Of a DNA stretch of 11,403 nt, positions 6,520 through 11,403 are shown piece after piece (position 1 is the stretch's first letter; each line of letters opens with the position of its first letter). The DNA is taken from assembly GCA_019352125.1 (NCBI GenBank), contig JABBNV010000004.1, positions 20,382-31,784 on the forward strand, in the 5' to 3' direction. The DNA is from Acidobacteriota bacterium. Its GTDB lineage: Bacteria; Actinomycetota; Actinomycetes; Actinomycetales; Micrococcaceae. Position numbers and translations under genes: made by a program. A model generated the notes under the pieces. It saw only the letters and a list, made by a program, of their open reading frames with translations. It was not told where the DNA came from and did no database searches.

Positions 6520-6601
6520 TGGCAGATACTGGATTCGAACCAGTGAAGGCGTTGCCAGCTGATTTACAGTCAGCCCCCTTTGGCCGCTCGGGTAATCTGC
6601 C
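6520..6601 (-). tRNA. tRNA-Tyr (anticodon GUA)
   Basis: The 82-nt cloverleaf is complete. The acceptor stem pairs GGCAGAT with ATCTGCC, with discriminator A at 6520. The D arm reads CCCGAGCGGCCAAAGGGG. The anticodon stem GCTGA/TCAGC closes the loop CTGTAAA, giving anticodon GTA. A long class II variable arm follows (TGGCAACGCC), then the T arm ACTGG-TTCGAAT-CCAGT. Class II shape with GUA means tyrosine. The CCA end is not encoded. A possible weak -10 (TAGATC) lies roughly 25 nt upstream. Confidence 0.97.
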
Positions 6602-6702
6602 GCGGCCACCAAACCCTCTCACGAAGATCTAGCAGTGACTCCCAACAAGTGGAAGCAGTAAAACAATACTAGGGATCCGGCCAAGAATCGAATCGAGGCC
6701 CG

Positions 6703-6996
6703 TTATGCCTCATCCGCGCTACTGGAGCTGCCTGCGATGCGCCGGGTCAGCTGCTCTTCAAACCGCTTGGCCTGCTCCGCGGTGACCTGATTCAGCGCCA
6801 CTGCACGGGCCAGGTCCTGATGAACGCCACTCATCCGCGAGCTAGCCGTGACGGACTGTGTAGGAATGGAGGATGCGGGGGCAAAAGCTGTAATTGCCGC
6901 CAAGGTTGCTGCTGCCACCAATGTTCCGGCTGCCGCCGTCGCACTCTTCATGGTGGACTTCGCTACCACGTAGCGACGTGGCTTCTTGCTAGTCAT
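6703..6996 (-). CDS. Small exported or membrane-anchored protein of unknown function
   Basis: I do not recognise this 97-residue protein. It starts at ATG 6996 with a good Shine-Dalgarno (AGGGAGC about 5-6 nt upstream). The frame is open to 7158, but that extension crosses the intergenic dyads and reads like non-coding sequence. The N-terminus is basic (MTSKKPRRYVVAKSTMKS) and leads into an Ala-rich hydrophobic stretch (about 19-42, ending ITAFAPASS) that looks like a signal peptide or an N-terminal anchor. The rest is short: a Ser/Thr-rich linker, then a predicted helical stretch DLARAVALNQVTAEQAKRF and a Ser-rich acidic tail (SSSSADEA). No cysteines and no enzymatic motif are visible. It is divergent from yajQ across 218 bp. 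Confidence 0.7.
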   Translation of the reverse strand: MTSKKPRRYVVAKSTMKSATAAAGTLVAAATLAAITAFAPASSIPTQSVTASSRMSGVHQDLARAVALNQVTAEQAKRFEEQLTRRIAGSSSSADEA

Positions 6997-7042
6997 GATG
7001 CTCCCTGTCAGAAATAGTGGAACCGGTTGCATGAGGTGTTCG

Positions 7043-7060
7043 GTCAGTGAATCTACTGAC
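7043..7060. repeat. Inverted repeat GTCAGT-N6-ACTGAC
   Basis: Two 6-bp arms (7043-7048 and 7055-7060) are separated by GAATCT. It lies 47 bp upstream of the small exported protein gene and could be an operator; a chance match is not excluded. Confidence 0.35.
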
Positions 7061-7077
7061 TCAACTCTCCTGCGCCT

Positions 7078-7102
7078 GGTTGTGTTCCTACTCCATACAA
7101 CC
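7078..7102. repeat. Inverted repeat GGTTGT-N13-ACAACC
   Basis: Arms at 7078-7083 and 7097-7102 are exact complements, with a 13-bp centre. The 25-bp size would suit a dimeric regulator. It is one of several dyads in this intergenic stretch and is weak on its own. Confidence 0.3.
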
Positions 7103-7120
7103 TTGATGTGCGCTGGGAGC

Positions 7121-7142
7121 GAATCCACCCACGGGTGGATTC
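7121..7142. repeat. Perfect inverted repeat, 10-bp arms with 2-bp spacer
   Basis: GAATCCACCC at 7121-7130 and its exact complement GGGTGGATTC at 7133-7142 flank AC. No T-tract follows on either strand, so it is not a terminator. It lies between divergent genes, 73 bp from the yajQ start, where a repressor or activator operator would be expected. Related half-sites recur at 7157-7163 (ATCCACC) and 7196-7204 (ATTCCACCC, next to the yajQ Shine-Dalgarno). Confidence 0.6.
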
Positions 7143-7214
7143 TGCGCCATCCCGCCATCCACCTCTAAGCTGGTAGGTGAGAAAGTTGATATTTCATTCC
7201 ACCCAGGAGGATTC

Positions 7215-7706
7215 ATGGCCAGCGATTCAACATTCGACGTCGTCAGCAAGGTTGACAAGCAGGAAGTCGCCAACGCACTCAACCAGGCTCAGAAAGAAAT
7301 TGCCCAGCGCTACGACTTCAAGGGCGTAGGCGCCGAGATCGATTTCAGCGGCGAGAAAATTCTCCTCAAGGCCAACTCGGAAGAACGAGTCCTGGCTGTG
7401 CTGGACGTCTTCGAAAGCAAGATCATCAAGCGCGGAATCTCCCTGAAGTCTCTGGACAATGGCGAGCCATTTGCTTCCGGCAAGGAATACCGGTTGGAGA
7501 CATCCATCAAGGAAGGCATCGAGCAGGATGTTGCCAAAAAGATCAACAAACTAATCCGGGACGAGGGGCCCAAGAGCGTCAAGTCCACCATCCAAGGGGA
7601 CGAACTCCGCGTCTCGTCCAAGAGCCGCGATGACCTGCAGGCCACTATGGCACTGTTGAAAAGTTCTGACATTGAGGCGGATCTTCAGTTTGTGAACTTC
7701 CGTTAA
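7215..7706 (+). CDS. yajQ: YajQ family (UPF0234) nucleotide/cyclic-di-GMP-binding protein
   Basis: A 163-residue cytoplasmic protein of normal family length. The family signatures are at both ends: STFDVVSKVDKQEVANALNQ with KEIAQRYDFKG at about 27-37, then ISLKSLDNGEPFASG in the middle, and DDLQATMALLKSSD followed by LQFVNFR at the C-terminus. YajQ proteins have two RNA-binding-like alpha/beta domains; some members bind cyclic-di-GMP and act with transcription factors, others bind nucleotides, and the role in actinobacteria is unclear. Start ATG 7215 is set by AGGAGG at 7206-7211 just upstream. No diguanylate cyclase gene is in this window. The upstream region contains a strong dyad at 7121-7142 that may control it. 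Confidence 0.95.
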   Translation: MASDSTFDVVSKVDKQEVANALNQAQKEIAQRYDFKGVGAEIDFSGEKILLKANSEERVLAVLDVFESKIIKRGISLKSLDNGEPFASGKEYRLETSIKEGIEQDVAKKINKLIRDEGPKSVKSTIQGDELRVSSKSRDDLQATMALLKSSDIEADLQFVNFR

Positions 7707-7739
7707 TTCTTGAGGTGTTGGGGTGTGTGAACTGAGCTA

Positions 7740-7768
7740 TTGAAAGCGTCAGCCGCCAGGCCTAATGT
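7740..7768 (+). promoter_or_regulatory. Promoter of the VOC protein gene (TTGAAA-N17-TAATGT)
   Basis: TTGAAA at 7740-7745 and TAATGT at 7763-7768 are 17 bp apart, a good sigma70-type match. Transcription would start near 7775, about 45 nt before the ATG. The promoter lies between yajQ and the VOC gene, so the latter need not depend on yajQ transcription. Confidence 0.6.
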
Positions 7769-7820
7769 GGTGCTTGTCGGCACTTTCCACGACGTTCACG
7801 TAAGCACCCAGGAGCTCATG

Positions 7821-8612
7821 ATGCCCACCCCAAATATCAGCCCGGGAGATCCCTGCTGGATTGACCTGATGACCTCGGACACGGCCAAATCTCAACAGTT
7901 CTATGGAGCTATCTTCGGTTGGACGTTTGAAACCGGCGACGTGGATAAATACGGCGGGTACATCATGGCTCTGAAGAACGGCCAGCCGGTGGCCGGGATC
8001 ATGAAGAATGAGCCAGACAGCAAGTTGCCGGACATATGGACCACGTATTTGCGTGTGGAGGACATCAACGCCACGGCGGAGGCTGCAGCTGCGCAGGGTG
8101 GCCAGGTGCTCGTCCCACCCATGGAGGTGCCGGAACAGGGGCACATGTCCCTGGTGCTGGACGCATCCGGAGCCACGGTGGGGCTCTGGCAGTTTGGCGG
8201 CCACACCGGTTTCGGAGTGCATGACGAGGCTGGCGCACCCAGCTGGCATGAGCTGCACACTCGTGACTTTGACACCGCCGTCAACTTTTACCAATCGGTT
8301 TTCGACTGGGATGTCCATGTAATGAGCGATACCCCGGAATTCCGCTACTCCACGCTAGGATCCGGCGAGCAGGCCAGAGCTGGCATCATGGACGCTTCAG
8401 CGTTTCTTCCGGAGGGTGTTCCTTCCAACTGGCAGGTTTACCTTGAAGTGGAGGACGTGGACACCTCGTTGGCTCAGGCGCTCAGCCTTGGAGCCTCGGT
8501 GGTACACCCCGCCGAAGATTCTGAATTCGGCCGCATGGCAACTATTACTGATCCCACGGGCGCATTGGTGAAGCTGCGTACTTCACCCAAAGAATGGAAC
8601 AAGGAGCCCTAG
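7821..8612 (+). CDS. Two-domain VOC (glyoxalase/bleomycin resistance) family protein, Cfp30B-like
   Basis: A 263-residue protein made of two VOC modules (about 10-125 and 140-255). Each has the paired signatures: PCWIDLMTSDTAKSQQFYGA then IFGWTF, and PSWHELHTRDFDTAVNFYQS then VFDWDV. Each module ends in a D-x-(S/T)-G-A strand (LDASGATVGLWQ; ITDPTGALVKL). The layout and sequence style resemble the mycobacterial Cfp30B (Rv0577) group. Metal ligands at H143/E144 and E209 can be guessed but not proved, so enzymatic activity is uncertain. The frame opens with TTG 7740, but that codon is the -35 of a good promoter; AGGAG at 7810-7814 points to ATG 7821 (6 nt) rather than ATG 7818 (3 nt). Its stop shares the bases CTAG with the stop of the convergent response regulator. 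Confidence 0.88.
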   Translation: MPTPNISPGDPCWIDLMTSDTAKSQQFYGAIFGWTFETGDVDKYGGYIMALKNGQPVAGIMKNEPDSKLPDIWTTYLRVEDINATAEAAAAQGGQVLVPPMEVPEQGHMSLVLDASGATVGLWQFGGHTGFGVHDEAGAPSWHELHTRDFDTAVNFYQSVFDWDVHVMSDTPEFRYSTLGSGEQARAGIMDASAFLPEGVPSNWQVYLEVEDVDTSLAQALSLGASVVHPAEDSEFGRMATITDPTGALVKLRTSPKEWNKEP

Positions 8613-9280
8613 GCGGCAGGTTCCACGAGACCTGTGTCATAGGCCAACACCACGGCCTGGACCCGGTCTCGAAGCTCCAGCTTGGCCAGAATCTTACTGA
8701 CGTGGGTCTTTACGGTTTGTTCTGCGATAAAGAGCCCGGAGGCAATCTCCTGATTTGAGAGTCCCTTGCCCACCTGGATCAACACTTCGCGTTCCCGCTC
8801 AGTGAGGCACTTCAATTTGGCTCCGGCCGCGTTGGAGCGCGGCCGGGCACGGGCAAAATCCTCGATCAGTCTTTTAGTAATACTGGGTGCCAACAGCGCA
8901 TCACCAGCGGCCACCACGCGAATGGCAGAAACCAGCTCCTCAGCGAGCGCATCCTTGAGCAGAAATCCACTGGCGCCCAGGGTCAGCGCGTCGTAGATGT
9001 AGTCATCCACATCAAAAGTTGTCAGCATCAAGACGTGGGTAGTAGCGGAACCCGGCGCCGTGTTGGCCAGGATTTGCTTGGCAGCCTCCAACCCATTGAG
9101 GACTGGCATCCGCACATCCATGAGCACCACATCCGGGTGCAGCTTGTTCACCAGCTCCACTGCCACTGCACCGTTTTCAGCTTGCCCCACAACTTCCATG
9201 TCCGTCTGAGCGTCAATGAGCGCTGCAAATCCGGAACGCACCATGGCCTGATCATCGGCCAGCATCACGCGGATCGTCAT
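8609..9280 (-). CDS. NarL/LuxR-type two-component response regulator
   Basis: A 223-residue regulator. The receiver domain (1 to about 120) has the acidic pair D9/D10, phosphoacceptor D55 in VVLMDVRMP, the switch threonine in MLTTFD (87/88) and K109 in GFLLKD. The LuxR-type HTH runs from about 155 to 220: LTEREREVLIQVGKGLSNQE, then IA...VKTHVSKILAKL. The start ATG overlaps the kinase stop in an ATGA arrangement with AAAGGG upstream, so translation is coupled to the kinase. It is the partner of the adjacent kinase by position and family pairing (HPK7 with NarL types). The targets are unknown; no obvious transport operon lies next to it, so it may act elsewhere or on its own operon. Confidence 0.95.
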   Translation of the reverse strand: MTIRVMLADDQAMVRSGFAALIDAQTDMEVVGQAENGAVAVELVNKLHPDVVLMDVRMPVLNGLEAAKQILANTAPGSATTHVLMLTTFDVDDYIYDALTLGASGFLLKDALAEELVSAIRVVAAGDALLAPSITKRLIEDFARARPRSNAAGAKLKCLTEREREVLIQVGKGLSNQEIASGLFIAEQTVKTHVSKILAKLELRDRVQAVVLAYDTGLVEPAA

Positions 9281-10542
9281 TTCTTATGCCCTTTAGTCGA
9301 AGTCTCATCTGCATCGGGGTGCCCCAGCAGCGGAAAGCGCGCCTCCACCCGAAACCCACCCTCCTGGCTTCGGCCAGCTGCCAGGGTGCCCCCGAGAATC
9401 TGCGCTCGCTCACGCATACCCACCAGCCCGTGCCCAGCGCTGCGAGTCTCCTCGTTCTGCCCGCTGAGCGCAGAAATAGACTGGCTATTGCTCACAACGA
9501 CTTGGAGCATGGATTCGTCCCGAGCAATTTCTACCCGCGCACTTGATCCCGGCGCATGCCGAATCACATTACTGAGTGCTTCTTGGATGATGCGATATAC
9601 CGCTAGCCCCAACACAGGGCTGAGCGCGGTATCGTCCAGCGGAAGGCTCTCCGGCACCTCAACGGTAATCCCTGCTTTGCGTGCGGAATCGATCAGCTCT
9701 GGCACCTCCCCCAGCGAGGGCTGTGGCATGAGGCGAGTGTCCCCATCGTCCCCCCTCAGCGCACCCAGCAGGCTCCGCATTTCGGTCATGGCCCGGCGCG
9801 AATTTGCGGCAATATCTTCAAACTCCCCAGCCACGTCCTCAGTCATTTGGGGGTATCTGTACCTGGCCGTCGTAGCCTGAACCGTCACGAGGGACATGCC
9901 GTGGGCCACCACATCGTGCAGCTCCCTGGCTATCCTGGCACGCTCCTGAACCAGCTGAAGCCGCGCGGATTCTTCTGCACCTACCGCCCGCTCTACCCGT
10001 AACTGACCGCGGATTTCCTGCCACTGACGGGCCACGATGGCGGCAATCAAGAGCCCGAACGAGATGGATGCGAAAACCACCATATTGGTTGATTCAGAGT
10101 TCGGCACTATCTGGTGGCCAAAGTAGCTGCTGACCACGGCAGCGACGCCCAGCGTGGCCAGAGCCCCAAAGGTAGCAACCGCCCACATGGCTCGCAGCCC
10201 AGCCACCACAATAATCAGCAACTGGGTCAGCATGCCAGCCACAGTGAACGGAAGTGGCAACAGGGGGCCGTGCTCCGCAAGGAGGGGGATCAGGCCAATA
10301 ACTACCAGGGAGATGAGCTGCCCTAAGCCAGGCCGTAACGCCGTCAATAGCAAAGCAGCTGAATGGAGTGCCGCTAGCAAGAGGCCCGGCATGACGGGGA
10401 TCTTGTACAGACCTACGTTCAGCGGTGCTGCCACCGGGATCAGAGCCAGGGCAATGACAAAGAGCACAATGCGAGCCCAGCCAGGGTTTCCCGGGTTCCA
10501 GCGGGGTAGCGGCATGCGGCTGGTCTTATGCATGGGGATCAC
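9277..10542 (-). CDS. HPK7/DesK-type sensor histidine kinase
   Basis: A 421-residue membrane kinase. About six hydrophobic segments fill residues 22-172, with only short loops outside, so the signal is probably sensed in or at the membrane. A coiled-coil-like linker (174-200) leads to the HisKA_3 dimerisation helix ERARIARELHDVVAHGMSLV, with phosphoacceptor H209. The HATPase domain follows with the N-box QEALSNVIRHA (320-330) and the glycine box GHGLVGMRERA (370-380). The usual D-x-G-x-G motif is not recognisable; SNSQSIS stands where it is expected, as in some actinobacterial kinases. The start is GTG 10542, overlapping the phosphatase TGA by 4 bp (GTGA); ATG 10533 is an alternative. The response regulator follows with a second 4-bp overlap. 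Confidence 0.93.
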   Translation of the reverse strand: MIPMHKTSRMPLPRWNPGNPGWARIVLFVIALALIPVAAPLNVGLYKIPVMPGLLLAALHSAALLLTALRPGLGQLISLVVIGLIPLLAEHGPLLPLPFTVAGMLTQLLIIVVAGLRAMWAVATFGALATLGVAAVVSSYFGHQIVPNSESTNMVVFASISFGLLIAAIVARQWQEIRGQLRVERAVGAEESARLQLVQERARIARELHDVVAHGMSLVTVQATTARYRYPQMTEDVAGEFEDIAANSRRAMTEMRSLLGALRGDDGDTRLMPQPSLGEVPELIDSARKAGITVEVPESLPLDDTALSPVLGLAVYRIIQEALSNVIRHAPGSSARVEIARDESMLQVVVSNSQSISALSGQNEETRSAGHGLVGMRERAQILGGTLAAGRSQEGGFRVEARFPLLGHPDADETSTKGHKK

Positions 10543-11228
10543 GAATCGTCGCGAGTGTTAGCCGTAGGGCCATCGGCTGCCAAGTCATCCAGTGCAGCTC
10601 CGCCCAGAGCATCGGTTTGCCAGCGGATGCAGTGGAAACCGCGCCCGTTTTCGCCGTCGCGCAGCTGGTTCATGGAGCCTTCCAGCAGCACCATGCCTGT
10701 GTTGGAGAGCCCATACAGTTCGGGACGAGTGGGGTCCAGATTGGTCACTCTGCACGCGCTCCAGGTACGGATCATGGCACCGTGGCTAAACATCACCACG
10801 TTCTGCTGCCCGGACTCCTCTGCCTGACGCACCACCTGGTCAAAGCGCCCCAGCACGTCCGCGCCTGTCTCGCCGCCAGGCATTTGCACGGCCAAGTCCC
10901 CCAGCAGCCATTCACGCACCACCAGCAGGTATTTCCTGATGGCCTCTTCGCCGCCCAGGCCTTCGAGGTGACCGGCATGAATCTCGCGCAGGCCTCGTTG
11001 GATGTCCACGTCCCGCTGGCGTGCAGCGGCCAAGGGCGCCGCGGTTTGCTGGGCCCGGGGCTGAGAAGATGCGTAAATGGCGTCCAGTACCTCGTCCCGC
11101 AACGGCTCGACTACCGCGGCGGCTTGCCTCGCGCCAAGGGTAGTCAGGTCGGGGCCGGGCTCCACGGTATCCAGCAGATTCTGCACGTTGGACTGCGTTT
11201 GGCCATGCCGGATCAGGATGAGTCGCAT
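10539..11228 (-). CDS. Histidine phosphatase family protein (phosphoglycerate mutase-like)
   Basis: A 229-residue branch-1 histidine phosphatase. The catalytic RHG motif is at 7-9 (LIRHGQTQSN, H8 forming the phospho-enzyme). The expected partners are R58 in SSQPRAQQT, E82 in REIHAGHLEGL as the acid, and H149 in MFSHGAM. The C-terminus (about 190-229) is Asp/Ala-rich and less conserved. Such proteins are often annotated as mutases, but most are phosphatases of small phosphorylated metabolites; the substrate is unknown. It is the first gene of a three-gene chain with a sensor kinase and regulator, coupled by a 4-bp overlap. ATG 11228 has no Shine-Dalgarno; CAGAAT lies 6 nt upstream, suggesting a leaderless start. 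Confidence 0.9.
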   Translation of the reverse strand: MRLILIRHGQTQSNVQNLLDTVEPGPDLTTLGARQAAAVVEPLRDEVLDAIYASSQPRAQQTAAPLAAARQRDVDIQRGLREIHAGHLEGLGGEEAIRKYLLVVREWLLGDLAVQMPGGETGADVLGRFDQVVRQAEESGQQNVVMFSHGAMIRTWSACRVTNLDPTRPELYGLSNTGMVLLEGSMNQLRDGENGRGFHCIRWQTDALGGAALDDLAADGPTANTRDDS

Positions 11229-11234
11229 ATAGCT

Positions 11235-11240
11235 ATTCTG
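11235..11240 (-). promoter_or_regulatory. Putative -10 of the phosphatase-kinase-regulator operon
   Basis: CAGAAT on the minus strand ends 6 nt before ATG 11228. The downstream genes overlap one another, so this would drive all three. The -35 is not obvious. Confidence 0.35.
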
Positions 11241-11287
11241 CCTTGAGTTGGCCGGTGCCGCGTGTACGTGTCTAGTGTTCCAGTTGG

Positions 11288-11403
11288 CTAAGGTTCCGGG
11301 TGCCGTGCGTCATAGGCAAGAAAGCGCGGTTGCCACCTGGCCATGGACCACACGGCAGCAATACACAGTAACCCGCCCAGTACGGCGGCCAGTGCCTCGC
11401 CAA
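11288..11403 (-). CDS. C-terminal end of a membrane protein (partial)
   Basis: Only the last 37 codons lie in the window, ending at TAG 11290-11288. The reading begins GEALAAVLGGLLCIAAVW, a likely last membrane helix, and ends in a basic-then-polar tail (ARWQPRFLAYDARHPEP). The other two frames look less like protein. It points the same way as the phosphatase gene, 59 bp upstream of it. The family cannot be told from so short a piece. Confidence 0.5.
   Translation of the reverse strand, partial: GEALAAVLGGLLCIAAVWSMARWQPRFLAYDARHPEP

Noticed and set aside
6679..6700. Possible terminator after the small exported protein gene (GGCC...GGCC)
   Set aside because: Only 4 bp pair around a 14-nt loop and no T-tract follows closely, so it is not convincing.
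6997..7158. N-terminal extension of the small exported protein to ATG 7158
   Set aside because: It crosses several inverted repeats, and ATG 6996 has a good Shine-Dalgarno followed directly by a signal-like N-terminus.
7740..7820. TTG start for the VOC gene
   Set aside because: The TTG is part of a TTGAAA-N17-TAATGT promoter, and AGGAG lies before ATG 7821, where family similarity begins.
9035..9880. Open frame of 281 codons on the plus strand
   Set aside because: It lies antisense to the regulator and kinase genes, whose catalytic motifs are complete; its composition (Ser/Arg-rich) is typical of a shadow frame.
10617..11246. Open frame of 209 codons on the plus strand
   Set aside because: Antisense to the histidine phosphatase, which has all four catalytic residues; the frame has no recognisable motif.
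1..11403. Novel defence system, mobile element or CRISPR array
   Set aside because: Reading both strands shows no transposase, integrase, phage gene, nuclease/toxin pair or regularly spaced repeats; the genes belong to common families.

Overview
The window looks like chromosomal DNA from an actinobacterium, most likely Micrococcaceae (Arthrobacter and relatives). This is inferred from protein style, from moderate-to-high GC by eye, from a reverse-transsulfuration cbs-metB pair of actinobacterial type, and from a set of genes that appear to have leaderless starts. The genus cannot be fixed without a database. No insertion sequence, CRISPR array, prophage gene or recognisable defence system is visible. 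Most of the window is ordinary housekeeping and regulatory sequence, with one real anomaly at the left edge.

Layout. (1) 1-1794, minus strand: cystathionine beta-synthase (cbs) followed after 18 bp by the start of metB. The metB reading matches its family only for residues 1-88. At about base 127 it turns, in the same open frame, into an unrelated hydrophobic sequence that runs off the window: a rearrangement, or a chimeric assembly. (2) 1856-4262, plus strand: an ArsB/NhaD-like permease, an AlkA-like DNA glycosylase and a small ABM-domain monooxygenase, tightly packed. The TAA stops of the first two each form the first half of a putative -10 hexamer for the next gene. (3) 4255-6416, minus strand: a thioredoxin, a drug-efflux-type MFS transporter and its MarR regulator. 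The marR promoter carries two identical-architecture TTAGG-N3-CCTAA palindromes. (4) 6471-6601, minus strand: tRNA-Tyr(GUA) with a near-ideal intrinsic terminator. (5) 6703-6996, minus strand: a small exported or membrane-anchored protein of unknown function. It is separated from yajQ by a 218-bp region with several inverted repeats. (6) 7215-8612, plus strand: yajQ and a two-domain VOC protein with its own sigma70-type promoter. (7) 8609-11228, minus strand: histidine phosphatase, sensor kinase and LuxR-type response regulator, chained by 4-bp start/stop overlaps. (8) The right edge holds the C-terminal end of a membrane protein.

Functional picture. The marR-MFS pair looks like an autoregulated efflux module. 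The phosphatase-kinase-regulator chain is one translationally coupled operon whose signal is unknown. The genes without a Shine-Dalgarno are mostly the first genes of their units and carry a TANNNT-like hexamer 5-8 nt before the start codon. Genes inside operons, and a few others, have clear Shine-Dalgarno sequences. I found no convincing new biological system. The best leads are the metB breakpoint, the marR operators, the stop-codon/-10 overlaps and the dyad-rich yajQ intergenic region.
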